Part shown: piece by piece, positions 25,952 to 34,201 of the stretch
How the letters are laid out: every line of letters starts with the position of its first letter
Position numbering within the stretch: position 1 is the first letter of the stretch
From: an uncultured Prevotellaceae bacterium
GTDB lineage: Bacteria > Bacteroidota > Bacteroidia > Bacteroidales > UBA932
Assembly: GCA_900314395.1 (NCBI GenBank)
Contig: OMVB01000008.1
Location: forward strand, 1 to 46,437
DNA: 46,437 nucleotides
Reading direction: 5' to 3'
Position numbers and translations under genes: made by a program
Notes under the pieces: model-generated
Told to the model about the DNA's origin: nothing
Databases searched by the model: none
The model's input: only the letters and a program-made list of their open reading frames with translations

Positions 25952-28395
25952 AAAGAACAATAATCGTATCGGCTGCCATTGCGATTGCGGTGGCAGCATC
26001 GGCTCAAACGCTTAACCGTCAACTGTTTAACGAAGGCTGGACCTTTGCCAAAGACGGGCAGACCAAGGTCCTGGACCTTCCCCACGACTGGGGTGTGGAC
26101 GGACCTTTCCGGCAGATTTTCCCCGGAGAAACCGGCAAGCTGGAGTGGTGGGGCTCGGCCTCATATTCCAAGACTTTTGATGTCCCGGACTGGCAGATCA
26201 AGGCCTCAAAGCAGTTCATACTGGAGATTGACGGCGCTTTTTCAAATGCGCAGGTATATTGCAACGGTAAACTTGCCGGCGGCTGGCCCTATGGCTACGC
26301 TTCCTTTGCCGTTGACCTGACTCCTTTTGTCAAAGTGGGTTCCAACGAAATCCGGGTGGATCTTGACAACCCGGAGAATTCAAGCCGATGGTATCCCGGA
26401 GGCGGCATCTACCGTAACGTGTGGCTGGATATTCTGGACCCTGTCGGCATCGCCCATTGGGGAACAAATGTTACACTTTCTTCCGTAGGCGCCGATGCTG
26501 CCGTGGTCAAGGTCGATATCACCCTCAGGAACAAGTCTGTCCGCGCAGAGGGAGAAAAAACTCCCGGAAGGGTGACGACCGCTGTTTATCCTGACGATGT
26601 TACCCGCGGCGCAGGCCGCCTGGCGCCCATTGCCAAAACGGTGACTGAGCTTAAGGATATCGCTGACGGTCAAGTACTTGCGCAGGAAGTCAGCATCGGC
26701 AATCCGAATCTTTGGAGCCCGGAGAATCCTGTCCTGTATTATGCCCTTACAACCGTGGAGAGCGGTACATATGTAGAGGAATATATTACCCCCGTCGGCA
26801 TAAGGACTTCTGAATTCCGTCCCGATGGTTACTATCTTAACGGCACAAAAACCTTCATGAAAGGCGTGTGCCTGCACCATGACGCCGGCGCCCTGGGTGC
26901 CGCATGGAACACCACGGCATGGGAGCGCAGGCTGAAGCTGCTCAAGGAGATGGGCTGCAACGCGATACGTACTTCGCACAATCCTCCCGCACCGGAGTTC
27001 CTGAACCTGTGCGACAGGCTGGGCTTCCTGGTGATGGATGAGCTTACAGACACCTGGACTTATCCCAAAAAGCCCAACGGCTACGCAAAACTGTTTAAAG
27101 ACTGGGCAGAAAAGGACCTCGTTGCCTTGATTCACAGGGACCGCAACCATCCGTCGGTAGTTATGTGGAGCATCGGCAATGAGTGCTGGGAGCAGGGCGA
27201 TACCCTTCGCTGGTGGGTGCCCGTGAAACTAACCGATATCTGCCACCGCGAAGACCCCACCCGTCCTACAACGGCCGGAAACGACAATATGTGGGCTTCC
27301 ACCCAGCCTTATGCCGCAACAATTGACGTGTACGGATTCAATTATAAACCACATGCTTACGAGGCTTTCCATACCGCGCGTCCGCATCAGCCGGTGCTTG
27401 GCAGCGAGACCGCTTCCTGCATCTCTACCCGCGGCTGGTACCAGTTCCCTGTAACCGAGGACAAAGGTTCCGGCTGGCCGGAGGCTGCGCCCTTCCAGGT
27501 TAGTTCTTACGACCTGTATGCTCCCGGATGGGCTTCCTGCCCGGATTACGAGTGGTTCTACGAGGACCAGGCCCCGTATGTCTGCGGAGAGTTTGTCTGG
27601 ACGGGTATCGATTATCTTGGAGAGCCCACACCGTACAATGTGGACTGGTCTATCCTGACAAACTTCCATGATCCGGAGGAAAAGGCCAAGGCAGAGGCTG
27701 CGCTCCGCGAGCAGGCCCAGACGCCTCCGCCTTCACGCAGCTCCTATTTCGGAATCATCGACCTGGCCGGCTTCCCTAAGGACCGGTATTGGCTGTATCA
27801 GGCACGCTGGCGCCCGGAACTTCCTATGGCTCACATACTTCCGCATTGGAACTGGGCTTCCCGCAAGGGAGAGGTTACGCCGGTTCACGTGTATACTTCC
27901 GGAGATTCCGCAGAGCTTTTTGTAAACGGTGTTTCGCAGGGCCTTAAGGTCAAGGAGCCGCTGACTTACCGTCTGCGCTGGGACGATGTCGTCTATGAAC
28001 CCGGTACCGTGGAGGTTGTGGCTTACAAGGATGGCAGGGAGTGGGCCCGTGACAAGGTGGTTACTACCGGAAAGCCTTACAAGGTTGTCCTTAAGGAGGA
28101 TTATGCCGGCGGAGACCTTATATATATACGCGCGGAGGTGCAGGACCGTTCCGGCAATGTAGTCCCTGATGCCGCCAATGTGCTTAAGTTCGCCGTTTCC
28201 GGCGGAGCCGCTTTCGTTGCCGCCGATGCCGGCGACCCTACCAGCCATATCCCGTTCTACAGCCCTGAGCTCCCGGCCTTCGCCGGTCTCTGCTCCGTAA
28301 TCGTCCGCAGGACATCATCCGACCCTGTAAAGGTTACAGTCACCTCCAAAGGTCTCAAAAAAGGGCAGTTGGTTGTGGAAAACTTTGTGAAATAA
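25948..28395 (+). CDS. Glycoside hydrolase family 2 (beta-galactosidase-like), secreted
   Basis: This encodes 815 aa. The start at 25948 is chosen because it gives the signal peptide MKRTIIVSAAIAIAVAASAQ and an ATGA overlap with the preceding stop. Domain order is the GH2 sugar-binding sandwich (residues 25-180, with HDWGVDGPF and GNPNLWSPENPVLYYA), immunoglobulin-like domain, TIM barrel (TSHNPPAPEFLNLCDRLGFL) and C-terminal sandwiches (PVHVYTSGDSAELFVNG, DUF4982-like). The acid/base is Glu 412 in SIGNECWEQ; the nucleophile is probably Glu 487 in LGSETAS. The substrate is uncertain (beta-galactoside, glucuronide or mannoside). No transporter, SusC/D or regulator lies alongside, so it is not in a standard polysaccharide utilisation locus. 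Confidence 0.94.
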   Translation: MKRTIIVSAAIAIAVAASAQTLNRQLFNEGWTFAKDGQTKVLDLPHDWGVDGPFRQIFPGETGKLEWWGSASYSKTFDVPDWQIKASKQFILEIDGAFSNAQVYCNGKLAGGWPYGYASFAVDLTPFVKVGSNEIRVDLDNPENSSRWYPGGGIYRNVWLDILDPVGIAHWGTNVTLSSVGADAAVVKVDITLRNKSVRAEGEKTPGRVTTAVYPDDVTRGAGRLAPIAKTVTELKDIADGQVLAQEVSIGNPNLWSPENPVLYYALTTVESGTYVEEYITPVGIRTSEFRPDGYYLNGTKTFMKGVCLHHDAGALGAAWNTTAWERRLKLLKEMGCNAIRTSHNPPAPEFLNLCDRLGFLVMDELTDTWTYPKKPNGYAKLFKDWAEKDLVALIHRDRNHPSVVMWSIGNECWEQGDTLRWWVPVKLTDICHREDPTRPTTAGNDNMWASTQPYAATIDVYGFNYKPHAYEAFHTARPHQPVLGSETASCISTRGWYQFPVTEDKGSGWPEAAPFQVSSYDLYAPGWASCPDYEWFYEDQAPYVCGEFVWTGIDYLGEPTPYNVDWSILTNFHDPEEKAKAEAALREQAQTPPPSRSSYFGIIDLAGFPKDRYWLYQARWRPELPMAHILPHWNWASRKGEVTPVHVYTSGDSAELFVNGVSQGLKVKEPLTYRLRWDDVVYEPGTVEVVAYKDGREWARDKVVTTGKPYKVVLKEDYAGGDLIYIRAEVQDRSGNVVPDAANVLKFAVSGGAAFVAADAGDPTSHIPFYSPELPAFAGLCSVIVRRTSSDPVKVTVTSKGLKKGQLVVENFVK

Positions 28396-28414
28396 AAAAA
28401 AAGTCGTAAATTTG
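28384..28414 (+). promoter_or_regulatory. str-operon promoter (TTTG, 19 bp, TAAATTTG)
   Basis: TTTG at 28384-28387, inside the last codons of the GH2 gene, is followed after exactly 19 bp by TAAATTTG at 28407-28414. This is a full match to the Bacteroidota promoter. Transcription should begin near 28420, leaving a leader of about 45 bases before rpsL. Confidence 0.75.
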
Positions 28415-28417
28415 CGG

Positions 28418-28435
28418 TCCCCAAAATTTAGGGGA
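28418..28435 (+). promoter_or_regulatory. Small hairpin at the start of the rpsL leader
   Basis: TCCCC (28418-28422) pairs with GGGGA (28431-28435) around an 8-nt A/T loop, right where the transcript should start. It may stabilise the mRNA 5' end or help regulate this operon. No known leader motif is recognised. Confidence 0.4.
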
Positions 28436-28466
28436 ATGTACATAAATTAAAGATTTACAATCATTT

Positions 28467-28850
28467 ATGCCAACAATTCAACAGTTAGTTCGCAAAGGAC
28501 GTGAGAGACTTGAGGTAAAGAGCAAGTCCCGCGCGTTGGATGCTTGCCCTCAGAAGAGGGGTGTTTGCGTACGTGTGTATACAACTACACCTAAGAAACC
28601 TAACTCAGCAATGCGTAAGGTTGCCCGTGTACGCCTCACCAACTCAAAAGAGGTCAACGCTTACATCCCCGGCGAAGGTCACAACCTCCAGGAGCACTCA
28701 ATCGTGCTTGTACGCGGAGGCCGTGTAAAGGACCTTCCTGGTGTACGTTACCACATCCTTAGAGGAGCTTTGGATACCGCTGGTGTAGAGGGCAGGATCC
28801 AGTCCCGTTCACTCTACGGAGCCAAGAGGCCGAAGAAATCTAAGAAGTAA
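28467..28850 (+). CDS. rpsL: 30S ribosomal protein S12
   Basis: This 127-aa small-subunit protein lies at the decoding centre. The family sequence is complete: [40 protein letters not shown], then [20 protein letters not shown] and the basic C-terminus. The conserved KKPNSA loop (the streptomycin and accuracy site) appears unmutated, with KKPNS intact. The first gene of the str operon, it has its own promoter, and is followed 30 bases later by rpsG. Confidence 0.99.
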   Translation: MPTIQQLVRKGRERLEVKSKSRALDACPQKRGVCVRVYTTTPKKPNSAMRKVARVRLTNSKEVNAYIPGEGHNLQEHSIVLVRGGRVKDLPGVRYHILRGALDTAGVEGRIQSRSLYGAKRPKKSKK

Positions 28851-28880
28851 TTTTTTTAATTTCACCTAATTTTTCAAACA

Positions 28881-29357
28881 ATGAGAAAATCGAAGCCTAA
28901 GAAGAGGATTCTACTTCCTGATCCCAAGTTTCACGACGTGCAGGTTACACGTTTCGTGAACAACCTTATGTTGCAGGGAAAGAAGAGTATCGCGTATTCT
29001 ATTTTTTACGATGCCATTGACATGGTAGGCGAGAAGATGAAGGATTCTGACAAGGCTCCTCTGGATATTTGGAGGAAAGCTCTCGAGAACGTGACCCCTC
29101 AGGTAGAGGTTAAGTCACGCCGTATCGGTGGAGCTAACTTCCAGGTGCCTACAGAGTTGAGACCGGAAAGGAAGATTTCAGTTTCTATGAAGAATATGAT
29201 TACCTTCGCCCGCAAGCGCTCCGGCCACTCTATGGCAGAAAAACTTTGTGCAGAAATAGTGGCTGCATATAACAACGAAGGTGGTGCATTCAAACGTAAA
29301 GAGGATATGCACAAGATGGCAGAGGCCAACAAGGCATTTGCTCACTTCCGTTTCTAA
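28881..29357 (+). CDS. rpsG: 30S ribosomal protein S7
   Basis: This 158-aa primary binder of the 3' domain of 16S rRNA contacts the E site. Typical features: basic N-terminus [20 protein letters not shown], the hairpin [19 protein letters not shown] and the C-terminal helix ending [12 protein letters not shown]. It lies between rpsL and fusA as in nearly all bacteria. In E. coli, S7 represses its own operon by binding the rpsL-rpsG gap; here that gap is only 30 bases and A/T-rich, with no visible S7-target structure. Confidence 0.99.
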   Translation: MRKSKPKKRILLPDPKFHDVQVTRFVNNLMLQGKKSIAYSIFYDAIDMVGEKMKDSDKAPLDIWRKALENVTPQVEVKSRRIGGANFQVPTELRPERKISVSMKNMITFARKRSGHSMAEKLCAEIVAAYNNEGGAFKRKEDMHKMAEANKAFAHFRF

Positions 29358-29369
29358 TCAGATAAGACA

Positions 29370-31481
29370 GTGGCAAGAGATCTTAAATATACCAGAAACA
29401 TCGGCATAATGGCCCACATCGACGCCGGAAAGACGACGACGTCTGAACGTATACTTTATTATACGGGAAAGACTCATCGTATCGGAGAGGTTCATGAGGG
29501 TGCCGCTACAATGGACTGGATGGTTCAGGAGCAGGAAAGGGGTATCACCATTACCTCTGCTGCTACTACGGCCTTCTGGCATTATAACGGAGAAACCTAT
29601 CAGATCAACCTCATCGACACTCCCGGACACGTGGACTTTACCGTAGAGGTGGAGCGTTCCCTCAGGGTGCTTGACGGCACTATCGCAACTTTCTGCGCTG
29701 TGGGCAGGGTCCAGCCTCAGTCGGAGACCGTATGGCGCCAGGCGGACAAGTACGGTGTGCCTAAGATCGCTTATGTGAACAAGATGGACCGCGTTGGTGC
29801 GGACTTCCTCGCATGTGTAGAGGAAATGCACACCAAACTGGGCGCCACCGCTGTTCCTGTTTGCCTTCCTATCGGTGCAGAGGACAAGTTCAAGGGTATC
29901 GTAGACCTGATTTCCCGCAAGGCAATCTACTATGATTCCACAGACGAGCTTGTTAATTATACTGTAGGCGAGGTTCCAGCAGACATGGAAGAGGATGTCA
30001 ATCTCTGGAGAGACAGACTCGTAGAGACCGCTGCGGAGCTTGATGAGGCTCTTATGGAGAAGTTCTTCGACGACCCTGCTACAGTCACCGACGAAGAAAT
30101 AATCGCCGCCCTGCGCAAGGGTACAATCTCTATGAAGATTGTCCCCGCATGCTGCGGTTCTTCCTTCAAGAACAAGGGTGTTCAGTTCCTTCTGGACTGC
30201 GTTATGCGTTACCTTCCTTCTCCTCTGGACAAGGGAAATGTAACCGGAACCAATCCTCACAACGGAAAGGAAATCTCTTTTGCTCCCTCTGCCTCCGAGC
30301 CGTTCTGCGGCCTTGTTTTCAAGATTGCGACAGACCCTTACGTAGGCCGTCTCGCATTCATGAGAGCATATTCAGGCAAGGTAGACGCCGGGTCTTATAT
30401 TTACAATACCCGCACAGGTAAGAAAGAAAGAATAGCACGTCTGTACCAGATGCATTCCAACCACCAGAACCCTATCGAGTTCGTTGAGGCGGGAGACATC
30501 TGCGCTGCAGTAGGTTTCAAGGACCTTCGCACAGGTGACACCATCTGCGACGAGTCTCATCCTATCGTCCTTGAGTCCATGGTATTCCCGGATCCCGTTA
30601 TCGGTATCGCAGTGGAGCCCAAGACCCAGGGAGACCTTGACAAGTTGGGTATCGCCCTCAGCAAGCTCGCAGAGGAAGACCCTACCTTCACCGTCAAGAG
30701 CGACCATGAGACCGGCCAGACCGTCATCAGCGGTATGGGTGAGCTCCATCTGGATATCATCGTAGACCGTCTCCGCAGGGAGTTCGGTGTAGAGATTAAC
30801 CAGGGCGCACCTCAGGTTAACTTCAAGGAAACCATTACCAGCACTGTACAGCACCGCGAGGTGTTCAAAAAGCAGACCGGCGGCCGTGGTAAGTTTGCCG
30901 ATATCATCGTTGAGATCGGCCCTGCCGATGCCGGCGTTACCGGACTTCAGTTCGACAATCAGGTCAAGGGCGGAAATATCCCCAAGGAATATATCCCTTC
31001 TATCCAGAAGGGCTTTGAGTCCGCCATGGCTAACGGCTGTCTTGCAGGATACGAGGTTCCTTCACTGAAGGTTACCGTGCTTGACGGAAGCTACCATCCG
31101 GTAGACTCAGATCAGCTCAGCTTTGAGATTGCAGCCCGTCTGGCATTCCGTCACGCTTACCGCAAGGCCAACCCTGTCCTGCTTGAGCCTATCATGAACC
31201 TTGAGGTTGTCACCCCTGAGGAGTACATGGGCGATATCGTGGGAGATCTTAACCGCCGTCGCGGCCAGATCAATGCCATGGACACTACTGCCAATGGCGC
31301 CCGCATTATCAAGGCCTTCGTTCCCCTTGCAGAGCAGTTCGGTTATGTAACCGTGCTTAGGACCCTTTCTTCCGGCCGTGCTACCAGCACGATGAGCTTT
31401 GACCATTACAGTGAGGTTCCTGCGAACCTGGCCAAGGATATCATCGAAAAGAGCGGCTACAGGGTATCTGATGATGAATAA
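29370..31481 (+). CDS. fusA: Elongation factor G
   Basis: This 703-aa translational GTPase drives translocation. The start is a GTG at 29370, 12 bases after rpsG, giving [21 protein letters not shown] motifs are present: [17 protein letters not shown] and NKMDR. Domains II-V follow through to the C-terminal [17 protein letters not shown]. The length and the [15 protein letters not shown] switch region indicate the canonical factor rather than a paralogue. It is followed by rpsJ at a gap of 34 bases. No tuf gene lies in this window, although it is commonly nearby in other phyla. Confidence 0.99.
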   Translation: MARDLKYTRNIGIMAHIDAGKTTTSERILYYTGKTHRIGEVHEGAATMDWMVQEQERGITITSAATTAFWHYNGETYQINLIDTPGHVDFTVEVERSLRVLDGTIATFCAVGRVQPQSETVWRQADKYGVPKIAYVNKMDRVGADFLACVEEMHTKLGATAVPVCLPIGAEDKFKGIVDLISRKAIYYDSTDELVNYTVGEVPADMEEDVNLWRDRLVETAAELDEALMEKFFDDPATVTDEEIIAALRKGTISMKIVPACCGSSFKNKGVQFLLDCVMRYLPSPLDKGNVTGTNPHNGKEISFAPSASEPFCGLVFKIATDPYVGRLAFMRAYSGKVDAGSYIYNTRTGKKERIARLYQMHSNHQNPIEFVEAGDICAAVGFKDLRTGDTICDESHPIVLESMVFPDPVIGIAVEPKTQGDLDKLGIALSKLAEEDPTFTVKSDHETGQTVISGMGELHLDIIVDRLRREFGVEINQGAPQVNFKETITSTVQHREVFKKQTGGRGKFADIIVEIGPADAGVTGLQFDNQVKGGNIPKEYIPSIQKGFESAMANGCLAGYEVPSLKVTVLDGSYHPVDSDQLSFEIAARLAFRHAYRKANPVLLEPIMNLEVVTPEEYMGDIVGDLNRRRGQINAMDTTANGARIIKAFVPLAEQFGYVTVLRTLSSGRATSTMSFDHYSEVPANLAKDIIEKSGYRVSDDE

Positions 31482-31515
31482 TAAAAAAGTTTAACTATCG
31501 GTAATAAAATTTGAT

Positions 31516-31821
31516 ATGAGTCAGAAAATCAGAATCAAACTCAAATCATTCGATCATATGCTGCTTGACAAGTCAGCCAAGAAGATCGCCGACACAGTAT
31601 CTGCTACCGGTGCAAGGGTATGCGGTCCTATTCCGCTCCCTACCGACAAGAAGATATTCACTGTCAACCGTTCCACCTTCGTGAACAAGAAAGCACGCGA
31701 GCAGTTCGAGCTCAATTCTTACTGCCGTCTCCTTGACATTGACGATTCCAACGCCAAGACAGTTGACGCCCTGATGAAGCTTGAGCTTCCTTCAGGTGTT
31801 GAGGTCGAGATCAAGGTATAA
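31516..31821 (+). CDS. rpsJ: 30S ribosomal protein S10
   Basis: This 101-aa protein contains [20 protein letters not shown], the [19 protein letters not shown] loop and the C-terminal [12 protein letters not shown]. It is the normal S10 (NusE), a ribosomal protein and antitermination factor. In Bacteroidota it usually begins a run with rplC, rplD, rplW and rplB. Here it is the last gene of the operon and is followed within 10-20 bases by a hairpin and then a tRNA gene. Confidence 0.99.
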   Translation: MSQKIRIKLKSFDHMLLDKSAKKIADTVSATGARVCGPIPLPTDKKIFTVNRSTFVNKKAREQFELNSYCRLLDIDDSNAKTVDALMKLELPSGVEVEIKV

Positions 31822-31828
31822 CTTTCTG

Positions 31829-31842
31829 CTCCCGCGAGGGAG
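31829..31842 (+). terminator. Hairpin after rpsJ, possible terminator
   Basis: CTCCC (31829-31833), GCGA loop, GGGAG (31838-31842) form a strong 5-bp stem with a GNRA loop eight bases after the rpsJ stop. No T-tract follows, so it is a weak terminator or an mRNA 3' end stabiliser. Confidence 0.4.
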
Positions 31843-31858
31843 GTTTACAGAAAAGTGT

Positions 31859-31866
31859 TATATTTG
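31859..31866 (+). promoter_or_regulatory. Promoter -7 element (TATATTTG) for the tRNA gene
   Basis: TATATTTG is a full TAnnTTTG match 30 bases before the tRNA 5' end, so the tRNA has its own start after rpsJ. No TTTG is found at the proper -33 distance. Confidence 0.55.
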
Positions 31867-31896
31867 CAGTGGTGTCTTAAGGCATCATTGCACATC

Positions 31897-31970
31897 GGTC
31901 CCATAGCTCAGTTGGTTAGAGCATCTGACTCATAATCAGGGGGTCGCAGGATCATGCCCTGCTGGGACCA
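31897..31970 (+). tRNA. tRNA with CAT anticodon (elongator Met, or Ile2)
   Basis: The 74-nt cloverleaf folds fully: acceptor GGTCCCA with TGGGACC (31963-31969), D-arm GCTC/GAGC, anticodon stem TCTGA/TCAGG with loop CTCATAA (anticodon 31931-31933), T-stem GCAGG/CCTGC and discriminator A at 31970. CCA is not encoded. It lacks the three G-C pairs and the position 1-72 mismatch of initiator tRNA, so it is an elongator Met tRNA or an Ile tRNA needing lysidine; sequence alone does not separate these safely. The T-loop is odd (ATCATGC): the usual T54 and A58 are swapped to A and T. Confidence 0.95.
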
Positions 31971-31976
31971 CAAATT

Positions 31977-32001
31977 AAGGCAAGCTTTTGGCTTGCCTTT
32001 A
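31977..32001 (+). terminator. Intrinsic terminator after the tRNA
   Basis: AAGGCAAGC (31977-31985) pairs perfectly with GCTTGCCTT (31991-31999) around a 5-nt loop, and the right arm runs into TTTAT. It lies six bases after the tRNA and just before the end of the opposing anmK gene, so it can stop transcripts from both sides. Confidence 0.75.
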
Positions 32002-32007
32002 TAAAAT

Positions 32008-33078
32008 CTAGATTTTAAAGAGCATGCCGCCGATGTTGTCCTGCTGCGCGCCGGTTACCGATGCAAGGCAAGACGGCTCGTCGGCCATGTAAAGAACCCC
32101 AAGGAAGGCGAAAATTAGTGCCTCCTTGAACTCTATGATAGCGCTCTCCGGGATGACGATTTTGCAGCCGCTAAGAGCTTCCATCCTGCTAATTAAGAAC
32201 TTGTTATATGCCCCGCCGCCGGTTACAAGAACGGTTTTGCCCGGCTCCGTAACGCGCGCGAACTGGTAGGCGCAGTGCTCATAGAAAGTGCAAAGTTTAT
32301 CCTCCATGGAAAGCCCGCAGCTGTCCAGAAGCGGGAAGACATTTTTCTCTACCCACTCACGTCCGAGGGACTTCGGATAAGTCTTGCCGTAGTAATCCAG
32401 CGCATCCAGCTTGGCCTTAAGTTCCTCATTTACAGTTCCTTTGCTGGCAATGATGCCATCGCGGTCAAATTCCAGCCCAATCTCACGGCAATACTTGTTA
32501 ATCACATAGTTAACCGGCGAAATGTCAAAAGCAATCCTCTTGTCCCCTTTGCGGAAGGATATATTGTCAAAGCCGCCGATGTTAAGGCAATAGTCATAAT
32601 CTCCGAACAAAAGATCATCGCCGATGGGAACCAGAGGCGCGCCCTGGCCGCCCAGCATTATATCAAGGCGGCGGAAATCAGACACCGTCGGCACCTTGGT
32701 AACCGCAGCAATCGCGGCACCGTCGCCAATCTGGTACATTACCTTCTTTGCCGGCTCATGGAAGACGGTGCTGCCGTGGGAGGCGATGATGTCCGGATGC
32801 ACGCCGAACTCCTTCATAAAGTCGTTCACTCTCTCCCCGAGGAAGAAACCGTACTGGCTGTGGAAGGTGATAAACTCCAAGGCCGACATATTCTGGACCT
32901 TGCGCCCCAGCTTCTCTTTAAGCTCCTGCGGGTAATCATATCCCCTTGCGCAGTCAATTTTGAAAGACCATTTGCCGCCCTCTTTTGTAAAGGTTGCGCA
33001 GCAGACGTCCAGCCCGTCCACCGATGTCCCGGACATAAGTCCGATGCTTTTGTATGATTTATCCATTGTTGTTTTCAT
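32008..33078 (-). CDS. anmK: Anhydro-N-acetylmuramic acid kinase
   Basis: This 356-aa kinase opens the anhydro ring of anhydro-MurNAc and phosphorylates it to MurNAc-6-phosphate, a step of peptidoglycan recycling. The ASKHA-fold motifs are visible: IGLMSGTSVDGLDVCC at the N-terminus, HGSTVFHEP near 105, FDISPVNYVINKY and the VLVTGGGAYNKFL phosphate loop near 290. The start at 33078 is chosen for its ATGA overlap with metX; a TTG two codons upstream and an ATG four codons downstream are alternatives. MurQ is not nearby. The GH20 hexosaminidase 3 kb away would supply amino sugars in the same pathway. Confidence 0.93.
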   Translation of the reverse strand: MKTTMDKSYKSIGLMSGTSVDGLDVCCATFTKEGGKWSFKIDCARGYDYPQELKEKLGRKVQNMSALEFITFHSQYGFFLGERVNDFMKEFGVHPDIIASHGSTVFHEPAKKVMYQIGDGAAIAAVTKVPTVSDFRRLDIMLGGQGAPLVPIGDDLLFGDYDYCLNIGGFDNISFRKGDKRIAFDISPVNYVINKYCREIGLEFDRDGIIASKGTVNEELKAKLDALDYYGKTYPKSLGREWVEKNVFPLLDSCGLSMEDKLCTFYEHCAYQFARVTEPGKTVLVTGGGAYNKFLISRMEALSGCKIVIPESAIIEFKEALIFAFLGVLYMADEPSCLASVTGAQQDNIGGMLFKI

Positions 33079-34097
33079 TTGCAAGCCTCCTTTACTATCG
33101 GGCCGATGATGGCTTCCATTTGGGGAAACTCAATCAGGAAACCGTCGTGGCCGAAGTGAGTCTGTATAACGTGATAATCGGCACCCATCATCCGGGCCAT
33201 CGGCTCCATGTCAACGGGAGGGAAAAGGATGTCGGTGCTAAGCGTGATGACGGTGGCGGGGCACTTAATCATCTTAAGGGCGGCTTCCACACCGCCGCGG
33301 CCGCGGCCCACATTGATGCTGTCCACAACGTAGGTCAGATACCAATATGAATATGCGTCAAAGTCGCGCACGAACTTGCTGCCCTGATACCTCTGGTAAG
33401 AGGCGGCTTTGTCTGCAAAGACGATGTCTTCCGAATCCTCCCACTGCTTGATGTTATAACCTTCCTCGCATCTGTAAGACATAATGGCTATTCCGCGGGC
33501 GCACTTAAGGCCGGCCAGGCCGCCCTTAAGGTCACGGCGAAGCCGGAAGGTCGGGTCTGCCTCAAGGGCCATTCGCTGAGTCTCCTCAAAGGCTGTAAGC
33601 CAAGGCGTTACGCGTGAAGTCGTGGCCATGAAAACCGCCCTTTTGATAAGCTCCGGGTGCATGATTGCAAACTCCTGCGCGTGGAAGCCGCCCATGGAAG
33701 CGCCTACAAGCAGGTCTATTTTTGTTATGCCCAGATGCTGGCAAAGCAGGTAAAAAGCGTTGATGGAGTCGCGGACCGTTACCTTCGGAAAGTCAAAGTA
33801 ATACGGCTGCCCGTTAAGCGGATTGATGCTTGCAGGACCGCTGGAGCCAAAGCAGGAGCCAAGGGAGTTGGCACAGATTACAAAATACTTTTCCGTGTCG
33901 AACATAAGGCCCGGGCCGGTAATCTGGGCCCACCAGTCCCGCGGGTCTGCGCTGGCGGTTACAGCGTGGCAGAGCCAGATGACCTTCTGGCCGTGATATC
34001 CGCCCTTAGAGCAGACATATCCTACTTCCAACCGGGGCAAAACCTGCCCGCCTTCTACCTGAAACGGCTTATCGTATACAAAAACTTTCTTCTCCAT
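33075..34097 (-). CDS. metX: Homoserine O-acetyltransferase-family alpha/beta hydrolase
   Basis: This 340-aa protein of the MetX family transfers an acyl group from acyl-CoA to homoserine in methionine synthesis. The triad is visible: Ser 134 in LVGASMGGFHAQEFA, Asp 289 in LSTDILFPP and His 317 in FGHDGFLIE. Upstream, CANSLGSCFGSSGPASINP matches the MetX GSxxGSSGP segment. The nucleophile elbow reads GASMGG rather than GGSMGG. Acetyl versus succinyl use cannot be told from sequence with certainty. It shares an ATGA with anmK, an unrelated pathway, and has its own promoter with a 6-bp hairpin in the leader. Confidence 0.9.
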   Translation of the reverse strand: MEKKVFVYDKPFQVEGGQVLPRLEVGYVCSKGGYHGQKVIWLCHAVTASADPRDWWAQITGPGLMFDTEKYFVICANSLGSCFGSSGPASINPLNGQPYYFDFPKVTVRDSINAFYLLCQHLGITKIDLLVGASMGGFHAQEFAIMHPELIKRAVFMATTSRVTPWLTAFEETQRMALEADPTFRLRRDLKGGLAGLKCARGIAIMSYRCEEGYNIKQWEDSEDIVFADKAASYQRYQGSKFVRDFDAYSYWYLTYVVDSINVGRGRGGVEAALKMIKCPATVITLSTDILFPPVDMEPMARMMGADYHVIQTHFGHDGFLIEFPQMEAIIGPIVKEACK

Positions 34098-34110
34098 TAA
34101 CAGTTTTATG

Positions 34111-34128
34111 CCGATTTTGAGTAATCGG
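34111..34128 (-). promoter_or_regulatory. Small hairpin in the metX leader
   Basis: CCGATT and AATCGG form a 6-bp stem with a 6-nt loop between the metX -7 element and its ATG. The leader is only about 30 bases, too short for the common SAM riboswitches, so it may simply affect translation of metX. Confidence 0.35.
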
Positions 34129-34133
34129 ATTCA

Positions 34134-34141
34134 CAAAAATA
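34134..34141 (-). promoter_or_regulatory. Promoter -7 element (TATTTTTG) for metX-anmK
   Basis: The minus strand reads TATTTTTG, matching TAnnTTTG, 36 bases before the metX ATG. The -33 position carries no clear TTTG. Confidence 0.45.
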
Positions 34142-34174
34142 GCCATAAATTTTAAGATTTCAGGAGAAAACCGC

Positions 34175-34182
34175 TATATTTA
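34175..34182 (+). promoter_or_regulatory. Probable -7 element (TATATTTA) for the GHL10-type gene
   Basis: TATATTTA matches TAnnTTTG except at the last base, with TTTA 20 bp upstream at 34151-34154. The ATG is 19 bases downstream. Confidence 0.45.
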
Positions 34183-34201
34183 AACTCCAAATCGATGAAA
34201 C

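Noticed and set aside
25948-28395. Polysaccharide utilisation locus around the GH2 gene
   Set aside because: No SusC/SusD pair, sensor or further carbohydrate genes are adjacent; flanking genes are an alkyltransferase-like gene and the str operon.
34098-34133. SAM riboswitch before metX
   Set aside because: The leader from the promoter to the ATG is only about 30 bases with one 6-bp hairpin. No SAM-I or SAM-II layout can be drawn.
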